This document shows, piece after piece, positions 54,056-63,836 of a stretch of 64,000 nucleotides of DNA (positions are counted from its first letter, which is position 1; each line of letters starts with the position of its first letter). The stretch is from Aliitabrizicola sp041905595 (GTDB taxonomy: Bacteria > Pseudomonadota > Alphaproteobacteria > Rhodobacterales > Rhodobacteraceae). The notes under the pieces were generated by a model that was not told where the DNA came from, did not search any database, and was given only the letters and a program-made list of their open reading frames with translations. The stretch covers positions 62,001-126,000 of the forward strand of contig JAYRKT010000001.1 in the NCBI GenBank assembly GCA_041905595.1. Reading direction: 5' to 3'. Position numbers and translations under genes: made by a program.

Positions 54056-54082
54056 GGCCTGAGGTTCTTCCGGCCTCAGGCC
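54056..54082 (+). other. Hairpin after the baeRF-like gene
   Basis: Arms GGCCTGAGG and CCTCAGGCC (9 bp, perfect) with a nine-base loop lie 18 bases past the stop. The T-run is on the upstream side (54050-54055), so it is not a standard intrinsic terminator on either strand. Confidence 0.35.
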
Positions 54083-54126
54083 GGGCGGGCTAGGGTCGCG
54101 GCGTCACTCCAGTGAAGGTCGCCACG

Positions 54127-55779
54127 ATGATTCCCCGCCGTCTTGCCGCTTTCCTGACTTCGTTCACGGCGACCGGACTGATCCTCGCCACCCTTTTTGC
54201 CGCCGCCTCGCTGACGCCCAGCCTTGTGCCCCGCCATCCGGTTGTGCAGGGGGCCTTGACGGGCTTTACCCTCGGGGCGGGCTACGGCCTTGGCTGGGGG
54301 CTGCGCTATCTGTGGCTTGGCCTGAAGCTGCCAGTTCCGGAAGAGCGGTCGCTCTGGCGGCTCAAGGCCGCCGTGATCGCGCTTTGCAGCCTTGTCCTCA
54401 TCGTCGCGCTGTGGAAGGCGGCCGGCTGGCAGAACCGCCTGCGCGAGGTCATGGACATGCCGCCCATCACCAGTGCCGGCCCATTCACGATTGCCGTCGT
54501 CGCGCTGGTCGTCTTCCTGATCCTGCTGGTTGTCGGCCGGTTGTTCCGCAGGTTGGTCCTTTGGCTTTCGATGCGGCTTGCCCGCTGGATCCCGGGACCG
54601 GTCGCGGCAATCATCGGTCTGGTCGCAACGGCATTCCTGTTTTGGAACATCGGCAGCGGCGTGATCGTCCATCAGGCCTTTCTCGCCTTCGACCGGGTCT
54701 ATGCAAGGCTCGATGCGACCTTTGAAGACGGCAGCCCGCAACCGACCGATCCGATGAAAACCGGCGGGCCCGGCTCTCTGCTGACCTGGGAAGGCCTCGG
54801 GCGCGCAGGACGCGAAACCATTGCGGCCAAGCCCGACAAGGCGATGATCGAGGCGATGACCGGCTTGCCGGCGAAAGAGCCGTTGCGCGTCTATGTCGGG
54901 TTGAACTCGGCCGATACGGTCGAGGACAGGGCGCAACTGGCCTTGGACGAACTGATCCGCATCGGCGCCTTCGATCGGACGAACCTTGTCATAGTGACCC
55001 CCACCGGTACCGGCTGGGTCGATCCCGAGGGCCAGTCCGCGCTGGAATACGTCCTCCATGGCGATGTCGCCAGTGTCTCGGTCCAGTATTCCTATCTGGC
55101 CAGCTGGCTCGCGCTTCTGGCCGATCCGACCTATGGCATCGACACCGCCCGCGCGGTCTTCGCCAAGGTGTATGACCATTGGCACAGCCTGCCCAAGGAT
55201 CACCGGCCGCGTCTGTATCTGAACGGCCTCAGCCTAGGCTCGTTCAACTCTGATCTCAGCCACGACCTGTTCCAGGTGATCGGCGATCCCTATCAGGGAG
55301 CGCTCTGGGTTGGCCCGCCCTTCCCCAGCCGCACCTGGAACAACGTCACCGCGCAGCGCAATCCCGGCACACCCGCCTGGCTGCCCGAATTCCGCGACGG
55401 GTCCGTGATCCGCTTCACCTCGCAGACGAACAAGCTGAATGACGCGCCCGCGCCCTGGGGGCCCTACCGGATCATCTACCTGCAATATGCCTCGGATGCG
55501 GTGACCTTCTTCGATCCCCATGCGCTTTGGCGACGGCCGGCCTGGCTGCAACCGCCGCTCGGGCCGGATGTCAGCCCGGATTTCACCTGGATCCCGGTGG
55601 TCACATTCCTGCAACTCGGCATCGACATCATGCTGGCGACGACCCCGCCGCTTGGTCATGGGCACAGCTATGCCTTCCCGCACTACCTTGATGCCTGGGC
55701 CTCGCTGACTGATGCGCCGGGCTGGACGCCCGGGGGGCTTGAGGCGCTGAAGGCCAACGTCGCGGCGGCGCGCGATTGA
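54127..55779 (+). CDS. Membrane-anchored alpha/beta hydrolase (PF10081-like)
   Basis: 550 residues. Four or five transmembrane helices occupy the first 190 residues (for example TGLILATLFAAASLTP, FTIAVVALVVFLILLVVGRL); a cytoplasmic or periplasmic alpha/beta-hydrolase domain follows. The nucleophile elbow is LNGLSLGSFNSDLS, and GHGHSYAFPHYLD is near the C-terminus. Substrate unknown. I prefer the ATG at 54127 (AAGG eight bases upstream) to the GTG five codons earlier. Confidence 0.8.
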   Translation: MIPRRLAAFLTSFTATGLILATLFAAASLTPSLVPRHPVVQGALTGFTLGAGYGLGWGLRYLWLGLKLPVPEERSLWRLKAAVIALCSLVLIVALWKAAGWQNRLREVMDMPPITSAGPFTIAVVALVVFLILLVVGRLFRRLVLWLSMRLARWIPGPVAAIIGLVATAFLFWNIGSGVIVHQAFLAFDRVYARLDATFEDGSPQPTDPMKTGGPGSLLTWEGLGRAGRETIAAKPDKAMIEAMTGLPAKEPLRVYVGLNSADTVEDRAQLALDELIRIGAFDRTNLVIVTPTGTGWVDPEGQSALEYVLHGDVASVSVQYSYLASWLALLADPTYGIDTARAVFAKVYDHWHSLPKDHRPRLYLNGLSLGSFNSDLSHDLFQVIGDPYQGALWVGPPFPSRTWNNVTAQRNPGTPAWLPEFRDGSVIRFTSQTNKLNDAPAPWGPYRIIYLQYASDAVTFFDPHALWRRPAWLQPPLGPDVSPDFTWIPVVTFLQLGIDIMLATTPPLGHGHSYAFPHYLDAWASLTDAPGWTPGGLEALKANVAAARD

Positions 55780-55831
55780 CATGGGTCATGGGCGAATCCC
55801 GCGGGACTGATAGGCAGGCAGCAACCGATCC

Positions 55832-56413
55832 ATGGGCGACGCGATGACACCTCTTGCCTTTGTAGCAGCACTGATCGCGCTGCTGTTTTCTCCCGGTCCG
55901 ACCAACACGCTGCTTGCAGTAGGCGGCGCGTCTCGTGGTCTGCGGTCGTCGCTCGTCCTGACAGCTTCGGAAGTCACAGCCTATCTTCTGGTCGTCACAC
56001 CGCTCGCGCTGTTCGGCGGACCGATCCTGCAGGGCCATCCGTTTGTTGCCGAGACGGTAAAGCTCGTGGCGGCGGCCTGGGTCATCTACCTGGCGGTGCG
56101 GCTCTGGCAGGCGCCGCCCGCGACCGGCCCGGACCGGACGGTGACGCCGGCCCGTATCTTCATCACCACGCTCCTGAACCCCAAGGGACTGATCATCGGG
56201 CTTGCGATCCTGCCTGCGACTGGCAGCCTTGTCGCCCTGCTGCCATGGCTTGCAGGGCTGGCGGGGATCATTGTCCTTGCCTCGCTTCTCTGGATTGCGG
56301 CCGGGGCGACCCTTGGCCGGCTGACCGAAAGCGGATTGCCGCGGCCCCTGCGTCGTGGGGCCGCCGGCTATCTGGGGATTGTCGCGCTCGGTCTGGTGGC
56401 CTCGGCGATCTAG
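55832..56413 (+). CDS. LysE-family exporter
   Basis: 193 residues with about six hydrophobic helices. The start LAFVAALIALLFSPGPTNTLLAVGGASRG carries the family's PGP motif, and TTLLNPKGLIIGLAILP is the second LysE signature. Exports basic or other amino acids or related compounds; substrate not readable. The start at 55832 has a second ATG four codons later. Its stop overlaps the convergent OmpA-type gene by 4 bp. Confidence 0.88.
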   Translation: MGDAMTPLAFVAALIALLFSPGPTNTLLAVGGASRGLRSSLVLTASEVTAYLLVVTPLALFGGPILQGHPFVAETVKLVAAAWVIYLAVRLWQAPPATGPDRTVTPARIFITTLLNPKGLIIGLAILPATGSLVALLPWLAGLAGIIVLASLLWIAAGATLGRLTESGLPRPLRRGAAGYLGIVALGLVASAI

Positions 56414-58374
56414 CTGCCGTCCACCAGCCAGGTGATGTCCCGGACCGCCACGCGACGGTTGCGGGGTTCATCCCTTTCCGACGGGACCTTCAGGAAGCGC
56501 TCGCCGTAGCCCTGCACCACTAGGTTCTCTGGCGGGATGCCGAAAACCTGCGTCAGGGCAAGCGCCACCGACTCCGCACGGCGGTCAGACAAGGCCAGGT
56601 TGTAGGCGGCACTGCCGACAGCATCAGTGTGCCCCTCGATCAGGAAAAGCGACCGTGGGTCATCAGCAATGATCTCGGTCATCAGCTTGGCCAGTTGCCC
56701 CAGGCGGCCCGCCTGCTCCGGCGGGATCGCGGATGACGCCGTGGCGAAGGTGATGGGGCGCGGGCTCAGTTCAGGCGCCAGGGCGCGGAGCTCGGCAATG
56801 CCACGCACCTGGGCCAGGCTGTAGCGGTCAAGCCCCGGCTGCTGCGCCTCGGCAAGACGATTGCGCAGGTCTGCCAGATCAGTGTCCTCGAGCAGGCTGA
56901 AAGAAGGGACACGCGGCTTCGGCAGCCGCGAGACATCGACCGGCTTCACCGGACGGGTATCGTCAATGATGCCGACGCGCTGACCATTCGGAAAGACAAT
57001 CTCGCGCCGAAGAACGCGACCCGTCGCATCGCGTACCGTCTCGACGGTGCTGCCATCCCCGCGCGCGATCGAGGTCAGGGTCGAGCCGTCCGAATAGCGC
57101 TGCGTCGTCTCGACCACGCCGGGCTGGCGCAGAAGCGCGTCATCGTCCTTCCAGACGGCGAGGTTGCCGTTGCCCTGATCGACCACGACCCGGTCGCCGG
57201 AATTGGCGACCACTCGGTTGTTCGCTACCATCATGCCCACGGCCACCGCGCCGAGAGCCACGAGGCCGGCCTTCTCCAGATCGGAAAGCCCGCTCTTCTT
57301 CTCGGCGGTGGCGGGGGCCGCGGTCGTCACCTTGGTCTGAAAATCCTGCTCGCTGCTGCGGGCGGTTTCGGCAGTGATCGTCTGGGTCGAAGTCGCAGCC
57401 GGCTGAGGCGCGGCACCTTCCAGCGCGGCGGCGGCCGCCGGAGCGGCGGTTTCCGCAACAGGGGCTACGGCTTGCTCCAGCGTCTGCACCGCCGAGGCCA
57501 CCTCGGGCTTCGCCATCAGCGAGTCGAGGACCGCCTGTTGCTCGGCCGTTGGCACAGGGGCCGTCTCGGCAACCGGCTGGTCCGCCGGGGCCGGCTCGGT
57601 CACAGACGAAGCCGCATCCGTGCTGGCTTGACCGTTCTCGGGTGGCGCATTGCCATCCTTGGTTACCGGTGCATCGGCGGGGGCTGCTTCGGCCGGAGGT
57701 GGCGCCGCGTCGGTCTCTGCCTGCCCGCCTTCGGGTAACGCATCGGTTTGCTTTGGCGCGTCGGCGGGGGCGGGCGCAGGCGTGGCCTCACTTTCGTCCG
57801 GTGCAGGCTCCGCCTGTGTCTCGGGTGCAGCCGGCGCTGTAGGTTCCTCGGTCGGGGTCGCTTGTGGGGCAGGTTCCGCGGTGCCGGTCGCCTGTGGCGC
57901 AGTCTCGCCGCCATTCTCGGGCACTGTTTCACCTGCCTGCGGATCCGCGGTCTTGGCAGGGGCCGGCGCCTGGTCTTGCGCAGGGGGCGTTCGCTCTGTC
58001 CCGGCATCGGTCGTCGGCTCCGACGGCGCGGCATCGGCCGGGGACGGTGCAACCTGCTGATCGTCGGCCGGCGCTTCAGCATCCGGCGCGATCTCGGGAA
58101 CGGTCATGCCCGGATCTGTCGGCGATATCGTCGTCTCGGGGGATGGTACGGTCCCGTCCGCAGGCGAAGTCTCGGGGGGCGTACAGCCCGCGGCGGCAGG
58201 ATCTACCGAGCAGTCTGTGTTCGACTGGGCCAGCCAGATATGCGCGCCATCAGAGATGGCCGCAGGGACCTGCCGCGGTATCCCCGCAACCTGGGCCGAG
58301 GCCACCCCGCCATTCACAATCGACAGCGACAGGGTCAGCGCCGTGGTCGTCTGCAGGATCGTGTGGTGCCGCAT
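56410..58374 (-). CDS. OmpA-domain outer-membrane/periplasmic protein with long low-complexity region
   Basis: 654 residues. A signal peptide ends ASAQ. From about residue 65 to 290 lies an extended Pro/Ala/Glu/Thr-rich stretch, followed by Ala-rich helices, one hydrophobic helix (KAGLVALGAVAVGMMVANN) near 370 and a YdgA-like region (VVVDQGNGNLAVWKDD, GRVLRREIVFPNGQRVGIID). The C-terminal 120 residues are an OmpA peptidoglycan-binding domain (FLIEGHTDAVGSAAYNLALSDRRAESV, GYGERF, NRRVAV). It probably tethers the envelope to peptidoglycan; the long linker would span the periplasm. Confidence 0.87.
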   Translation of the reverse strand: MRHHTILQTTTALTLSLSIVNGGVASAQVAGIPRQVPAAISDGAHIWLAQSNTDCSVDPAAAGCTPPETSPADGTVPSPETTISPTDPGMTVPEIAPDAEAPADDQQVAPSPADAAPSEPTTDAGTERTPPAQDQAPAPAKTADPQAGETVPENGGETAPQATGTAEPAPQATPTEEPTAPAAPETQAEPAPDESEATPAPAPADAPKQTDALPEGGQAETDAAPPPAEAAPADAPVTKDGNAPPENGQASTDAASSVTEPAPADQPVAETAPVPTAEQQAVLDSLMAKPEVASAVQTLEQAVAPVAETAAPAAAAALEGAAPQPAATSTQTITAETARSSEQDFQTKVTTAAPATAEKKSGLSDLEKAGLVALGAVAVGMMVANNRVVANSGDRVVVDQGNGNLAVWKDDDALLRQPGVVETTQRYSDGSTLTSIARGDGSTVETVRDATGRVLRREIVFPNGQRVGIIDDTRPVKPVDVSRLPKPRVPSFSLLEDTDLADLRNRLAEAQQPGLDRYSLAQVRGIAELRALAPELSPRPITFATASSAIPPEQAGRLGQLAKLMTEIIADDPRSLFLIEGHTDAVGSAAYNLALSDRRAESVALALTQVFGIPPENLVVQGYGERFLKVPSERDEPRNRRVAVRDITWLVDGS

Positions 58375-58566
58375 GGGTCAAAGCCTTTCTCGTGGATTGG
58401 TCAGGATCAGATTTAGGCAACCGGGGCCGAAGGGCCAGCCATTCCCTGCGGCCTCTCGCCCCGAGCGGCGGGTTGCCGCCCTGTTTGATTGTGCAGGGCA
58501 AGCCGGCGGGTTAGGCTTTACATAACCGTTTCGAGGTTCGGCCAGATTGGCCGCAAAGGAGTTCTG

Positions 58567-59640
58567 ATGGCCCGTTCCCCCCGGAAAACAAAACCGATCA
58601 ACCTTGCGCTGCAGGGCGGTGGGTCGCATGGCGCATTGACCTGGGGTGTGCTGGACCGGATCCTCGAAGAGGACAGGCTGGAGATCGTGGGCGTCAGCGG
58701 CACCTCGGCTGGCGCGATGAACGCCGTGGTCATGGCCGACGGCATTGCCGCCGGAGGGCGCGCGCGCGCCCGGGCTGGGCTCGAACGCTTCTGGAAGGCA
58801 GTCAGCGACGCCGCGCAGTTCTCGCCCTTCCAGCGCAGCCCGCTGGACCGGATGATTGGAAACTACAGCCTCGACCATTCGCCCGGATACCTGTTCTTCG
58901 AAGGGCTGAGCCGGATGTTCTCGCCCTATGATCTGAATCCACTCGGTCTGAACCCGCTGCGCGGGCTTCTGGCCGAACATGTCGACTTCGACAGGATCAA
59001 CGCGGCAGAAGGGCTTCGGGTCCATGTTGCGGCGACAAATGTTCGCACGGGGCGGTCGCGGGTCTTTGGTCCTGGCGAGTTGGGGGTCGAGCCGGTGCTT
59101 GCCTCGGCCTGCCTTCCGCAGATGTTCCCGGCGGTCGAGATTGACGGCGAATTCTATTGGGATGGGGGCTTTACCGGGAACCCGGCGCTTTATCCGCTGC
59201 TGTCCAGCCCCGCCAGCCCCGACATCGTCGTGGTCCAGATCAACCCGCTGGTCCGCCATGAGGCACCCCGTTCCGCGCGCGAGATCATGAACCGGGTGAA
59301 TGAGATCAGCTTCAACTCAAGCCTGGTCAAGGAACTGCGCGCCATCGGCCTTATGCAGCGCGTCGCGCAGGAGCGGGGCATCGACCTCGGTGTCTACACG
59401 AACACCTATCTTCACTTGATCCACACCTATCTCGAGGTGCAGGACCTTGTTGCGTCGAGCAAGCTGAATGCCGAATGGGCCTATCTCCGCAAGCTCTTCG
59501 ATCTGGGCCGGGGCTGGGCGGATAACTGGCTGACGCAGAATTTCGACAGTATTGGCGAACGCTCGACGCTCGACCTCGACAGTCTTGAAGGCGATGCCCA
59601 CTTGCCAGCGCCGCCTTCGGTCCCCAGAGCCGCCGAGTAG
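58567..59640 (+). CDS. Patatin-like phospholipase
   Basis: 357 residues. Ser-Asp dyad signatures: oxyanion loop LQGGGSHGALTWGVLD, nucleophile VSGTSAGAMNAV and DGGFTGNPALYP for the Asp. Cleaves acyl lipids; may be cytoplasmic (no signal peptide). AAAGGAG lies five bases before the ATG, which excludes a longer in-frame start. The esterase gene 7 bp downstream is probably in the same transcript. Confidence 0.92.
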   Translation: MARSPRKTKPINLALQGGGSHGALTWGVLDRILEEDRLEIVGVSGTSAGAMNAVVMADGIAAGGRARARAGLERFWKAVSDAAQFSPFQRSPLDRMIGNYSLDHSPGYLFFEGLSRMFSPYDLNPLGLNPLRGLLAEHVDFDRINAAEGLRVHVAATNVRTGRSRVFGPGELGVEPVLASACLPQMFPAVEIDGEFYWDGGFTGNPALYPLLSSPASPDIVVVQINPLVRHEAPRSAREIMNRVNEISFNSSLVKELRAIGLMQRVAQERGIDLGVYTNTYLHLIHTYLEVQDLVASSKLNAEWAYLRKLFDLGRGWADNWLTQNFDSIGERSTLDLDSLEGDAHLPAPPSVPRAAE

Positions 59641-59647
59641 GTTCGGC

Positions 59648-60772
59648 ATGGACGGCGCCGGGATCTTTGGTCGTTCCCTTTGGGCCTTTGCGCTTACGGC
59701 ACTGACCGTGCTCTGCGCTTGCGCGCCCCGCGGCCGCATCGTTGTCAGCCCTGAGGCTGCGACCATGGGCGATATCCGCCCGGTTCTGGTCGCGACCAGC
59801 CGTATGCCCGCCGCAGATCCGACGGGTTTTTCCGGCAGCATCGCCCCGGGGATGAGCTTTGCAGAAACCGAAGTCTCAGTCCCGCCGAACCGCGAGCCTG
59901 GCACCGTGACCTTCCCGCGCGGGACACCTGATCCACGGACCGACTTCCTTGTGGTTGCCAATCGCCCGATTGCCGACGAGGCGGGGTTCATTCGCACGAT
60001 CAATGCCCAGCTTGCGCGCATCCCGAAGAACCAGCGCGAGATCTTTGTCTTCGTCCACGGGTTCAATACGAATTTTGCCGAAGGGCTGATGCGGCAAGCG
60101 CAGATGAGTTCGGACTACGCGACCCCTGGCGTATCGGTCAATTATTCCTGGCCTTCTGCGGCAAGCGTCACCGCCTATGCCACCGACCGCGAAGCTGCCC
60201 TTGTCGCCCGCGACGACCTCGACCGGCTGATCGGGATCCTGTCGCGGACCAACGCCACGGACATCGTGCTCAGCGGCCATTCCATGGGCGCCTTCGTCGT
60301 GATGGAAGCGGTCCGCCAGCGCGCGATCCGCGACGGCGAGGCCGGCTTCAACAAGCTCGATTCGATCGTTCTTCTGGCACCCGATGTCGACGTCGAGGTG
60401 TTCCGACGCCAGATGCGCGCGCTTGACGGCATCGATGTATCGATCTTCGTCATCACCTCAAGCCGCGATCGCGCCTTGCGGATCTCGGCCCTCCTGCGCG
60501 GCACGCCCGACCGGCTGGGCTCGGTCAGCGATCCGATGCGGGTCAGCGGCCTGCCGGTGACGCTGATCGACCTGTCAGCCGTCGAGACGCAGAATGACAG
60601 CCTCAGGCACTTCAAGGTGGCCACTTCCCCCGTCATGATCTCGCTGATCCAGGGGACGGGAAGCATCGGAGCACAGATGCTCGAGGATGAAGAACGAAAA
60701 TCCGGTTTCACTGCGGCCGGCGTGGTGTTCCAGGACCTGCGCAACGTAGCGCGGGCCCCCTTCGCTCAGTAA
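59648..60772 (+). CDS. Lipoprotein alpha/beta hydrolase (DUF900-type esterase)
   Basis: 374 residues. A signal peptide with lipobox (VLCAC) near residue 21-25 predicts lipid anchoring. The hydrolase domain has IFVFVHGFNTNFAEG (oxyanion), VLSGHSMGAFVVMEAVRQ (nucleophile), and the Asp and His of the triad further on. This is the DUF900/esterase-like family. The gene begins eight bases after the patatin stop; the longer in-frame start lies inside the patatin gene and is rejected. Likely a pair of envelope/lipid-acting enzymes. Confidence 0.85.
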   Translation: MDGAGIFGRSLWAFALTALTVLCACAPRGRIVVSPEAATMGDIRPVLVATSRMPAADPTGFSGSIAPGMSFAETEVSVPPNREPGTVTFPRGTPDPRTDFLVVANRPIADEAGFIRTINAQLARIPKNQREIFVFVHGFNTNFAEGLMRQAQMSSDYATPGVSVNYSWPSAASVTAYATDREAALVARDDLDRLIGILSRTNATDIVLSGHSMGAFVVMEAVRQRAIRDGEAGFNKLDSIVLLAPDVDVEVFRRQMRALDGIDVSIFVITSSRDRALRISALLRGTPDRLGSVSDPMRVSGLPVTLIDLSAVETQNDSLRHFKVATSPVMISLIQGTGSIGAQMLEDEERKSGFTAAGVVFQDLRNVARAPFAQ

Positions 60773-60785
60773 AGCCGCCCGGCCG

Positions 60786-63700
60786 TCAGCCAGCCGGCCC
60801 GGTCGGGTCCTTGTGCAGCGTCGTGTAGAGCGTCGGCAGGAAGATCAGCGTCAGCAACGTCGCCACAAGCAGCCCGCCCATGATCGCGAAGGCCATCGGC
60901 CCCCAGAACAGCGTCGGGGCGATCGGCAGAAGGCCGAGCACGGTCGAAAGCGCGGTCAGCAGCAGGGGCCGGAACCGGCTGGTGGCCGCCTTCACAGCCG
61001 CCTCGCGGACCGGAAGCCCGGCCGCCCGTTCATCGTTGATCTGGGTGATAAGGATCACTGCGTTCTTTGCGATCATCCCGATCAGCGCCAGGATCCCGAG
61101 GATCGCGACGAAACCGAGCGAGCGCTGGAACAGAAGCAGCGCACCAACGACCCCGATCAGCCCAAGCGGCAGGAGAGAGATCACCATCGCCGTGTCGCGG
61201 AAACTCTGGAGCTGGATCATCAGCAGCGTCACCATGATGAAGGCCATGACCGGAACCACGGCAAAGACCGACGCCTGGCTATCTGCGCTCGTTTCGACGG
61301 TGCCGCCGGTCTGCACTTCGAAGCCGGGCGGCAGCCCGGCGCCGAACGCGTCGATCTTGTCCTGCAAGGCCTCTACGACAGCCTCGGGGGTAACCCCGGG
61401 TGCGGTATCGGCGAGGATCGTCAACGTTGGCAGCCGGTCGCGCCGCCAGATGAAGGGTTGCTCCTGATCGTAGGTGAAGGTCGCGAACTGGCCGAGCGCC
61501 ACCGTGCGGCCGCCGGGCACGGGCACCTGCAGCGTGGACAGCGTATCGAGTGAGACCCGGTCCTGTTCGTCCGCGCGGGCGACGATCGGGATCAGGTAGA
61601 TGTTGTCCCGCAACTGCGAGACGGTGGTTCCCGAGACTGCTGTGTTCAGGATCGAGGCAACCTGTGCGCTGGTCAGGCCAAGGCGGCGGGCACGGTCTTG
61701 GTCGACCTCGATCTTCAGCTGTCGCGCCGGTTCGATCCAGTCGAAATGGACGTGCCGCGCATCGGGTTCCGAGGCGACGATCCCGGCAAGCTCCATCGCC
61801 TTCGCGCGCAACGCTTCGACATCCGGACCGGTCAGGCGGTACTGCACCGGCCAGCCGACCGGGGGCCCAAGCTCCAGCGGGCTGACGCGGCTGATCGCCT
61901 CGGGAAAGGTCTCGTCCAGCCAACCGGACAGTTCCGCCTCAAGCCGCTGACGCGCCTCGAAGTCCTTGGCCATGACCACGATCTGCGAATGATGGTCGCT
62001 CGGCGGTTCGATCGAGAGCGGCAGATAGAAGCGGATGACGCTCCGCCCGACGTAAGAGGTGTAGAATTGCGCCTCGCCGCTGTCCTTGATGTGATCCTCG
62101 ATCCGCCGGATCGCGTCTTCGCTGGCAAAGATCGAACTGGCGCGCGGCAGCTGGAAATCGACGATCAGTTCCAGCCGGTCCGAAGCCGGAAAGAACTGCC
62201 GGTCGACATGGCGCAGGCCAATGACAGCCAGTGCAAACAGGCCAAGCGTCACGGCGATCGTCAACACGCGCATCTTCATCGCCACTGACAGAAAGCCCTG
62301 ATACGCCCGCAGCACCGCCCCCGGCTTCTCGGCTTCTCCGGTCTCCGCGGGGGGCTTCAGCAGGACCGCACTGATCAGCGGAGCAAAGATCACCGCTACC
62401 AACCAGGAGGCGATCAGCGCGATCCCCACGACGTAGAAGATCGAGATCGTGTATTCGCCGGCCGAGCTTTGCGCGAAGCCGATCGGCACGAAGCCCGCGA
62501 TCGTGACCAACGTTCCGGTCAGCATTGGCGCTGCCAGGGTGCGGAAAGCGAATCCGGCGGCCTGGTCGATGGTCTCGCCGATCGCCAGCCGCCGCAGAAT
62601 CGCGTCCACGGTCGTCATCGCGTCGTCAACCAACAGCGCAAGGGCAATGATCAGCGCCCCGAGTGAGATACGGTGCAGGTCCAGCCCGAAGGCCTGCATG
62701 ACCAGGAACACGATGGCGAGCGTCACTGGAATGGCGATCGCGACGACCGCTCCGGGTCGGACTCCGAGGGCCAGGAAGCTGACGCCAAGAATGATGGCCA
62801 CGGCCTGCCAGAGCGACTCGGTAAAGTCGCCAATCGCCTGGTCCACGACCACCGGCTGATCCGAGATCAGGATTGGCTCGATGCCGATCGGGAGTTCCGC
62901 CCTGATGTTCGCCATAGCTTTGTCGATGTCGTGCCCAAGCGCCAGGATGTCCCCGCCCTCGGCCATCGAGATCGCAAGCGCGATCGCCCTTTGTCCGTTG
63001 ATCCGCAGCAGCGGCTGGGGCGGGTCGGACAGGGTCCGCCGGACCGTTGCGATGTCCCCCAGGCGGATCATCCGACCATTGGCGACCAGCGAAACATTCA
63101 GCAGGTCAGCCTCGTTCTCGAACGAGCCGGAGACGCGTATCGCGACATTCTCCTGCCCGGTGGTGATGACGCCCGCTGGACGCACGACGTTCTGTGCGGC
63201 GATCGCTTCGAAGATCCGGCCATAGTCGAGCCCCATCGCGGCCACGCGGTCGGGGAGGAACTCGAGCAGCACCTGCTCGTCCTGCACCCCGATCCATTCG
63301 ATCTTGGAAATGCCTTTCACCTGCCGCAGCAGCTCGGAACGGACCATGTCGACATTGTCGCGCAGTTCCCGATCCGAGAATCCGTCGGCGGTGAAACCGT
63401 AGATGATGCCGAACACATCCCCGAAGCTGTCGTTGAAGAATGGCCCCAGTACGCCGGGCGGCAGGGTATGGCGGATGTCGCCGACGCTGTTGCGCACCTC
63501 TTGCCAGACGGAGGGCACCCGGCCCGGCGGGAAGGATTCCTGCAGGTTGACATAGATCGTGACGATCCCCGGTCGGGTGATCGACTGCAGCGAGTCCAAA
63601 CCCGTCGTTTCCTCCAGCCGCCGTTCCAGACGGTCGGTCAGCTGGGTCTGGGTTTCCTCCATCGTGGCGCCGGGCCAGACGGCGGTCACGAGCATGGTCT

Positions 63701-63836
63701 TGATGGTGAAGCTCGGGTCCTCGTCCCGGCCGAGGTTGATGAAGGCGAAGGCGCCCGCGATGACCGCGACGATCATCAGGTAGATGGTCAGCTGGCGGCT
63801 TTTCAGCGCCCAGCTGGACAGATTGAAGCCGGTCAT
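60786..63836 (-). CDS. RND-family efflux permease
   Basis: 1016 residues. Begins FNLSSWALKSRQLTIYLMIVAVIAGAFAFINLGRDEDPSF, with the first helix; twelve transmembrane helices in two halves with two large periplasmic loops. The proton-relay Asp pair is in ALALLVDDAMTTVDAILRR. RND pumps export drugs, dyes or other toxic compounds with an adaptor and an outer-membrane channel. Its ATG overlaps the adaptor's stop by 4 bp. It converges with the esterase gene, 13 bp apart. No outer-membrane factor gene is in the window. Confidence 0.95.
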   Translation of the reverse strand: MTGFNLSSWALKSRQLTIYLMIVAVIAGAFAFINLGRDEDPSFTIKTMLVTAVWPGATMEETQTQLTDRLERRLEETTGLDSLQSITRPGIVTIYVNLQESFPPGRVPSVWQEVRNSVGDIRHTLPPGVLGPFFNDSFGDVFGIIYGFTADGFSDRELRDNVDMVRSELLRQVKGISKIEWIGVQDEQVLLEFLPDRVAAMGLDYGRIFEAIAAQNVVRPAGVITTGQENVAIRVSGSFENEADLLNVSLVANGRMIRLGDIATVRRTLSDPPQPLLRINGQRAIALAISMAEGGDILALGHDIDKAMANIRAELPIGIEPILISDQPVVVDQAIGDFTESLWQAVAIILGVSFLALGVRPGAVVAIAIPVTLAIVFLVMQAFGLDLHRISLGALIIALALLVDDAMTTVDAILRRLAIGETIDQAAGFAFRTLAAPMLTGTLVTIAGFVPIGFAQSSAGEYTISIFYVVGIALIASWLVAVIFAPLISAVLLKPPAETGEAEKPGAVLRAYQGFLSVAMKMRVLTIAVTLGLFALAVIGLRHVDRQFFPASDRLELIVDFQLPRASSIFASEDAIRRIEDHIKDSGEAQFYTSYVGRSVIRFYLPLSIEPPSDHHSQIVVMAKDFEARQRLEAELSGWLDETFPEAISRVSPLELGPPVGWPVQYRLTGPDVEALRAKAMELAGIVASEPDARHVHFDWIEPARQLKIEVDQDRARRLGLTSAQVASILNTAVSGTTVSQLRDNIYLIPIVARADEQDRVSLDTLSTLQVPVPGGRTVALGQFATFTYDQEQPFIWRRDRLPTLTILADTAPGVTPEAVVEALQDKIDAFGAGLPPGFEVQTGGTVETSADSQASVFAVVPVMAFIMVTLLMIQLQSFRDTAMVISLLPLGLIGVVGALLLFQRSLGFVAILGILALIGMIAKNAVILITQINDERAAGLPVREAAVKAATSRFRPLLLTALSTVLGLLPIAPTLFWGPMAFAIMGGLLVATLLTLIFLPTLYTTLHKDPTGPAG

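Noticed and set aside
54050..54082. Intrinsic terminator after the baeRF-like gene
   Set aside because: The T-run precedes the hairpin and no T-tract follows on either strand.
57472..58060. Gly/Arg- or Ser-rich plus-strand open frames in the OmpA gene
   Set aside because: They mirror the low-complexity linker of the OmpA-domain protein and have no ribosome site or domain.
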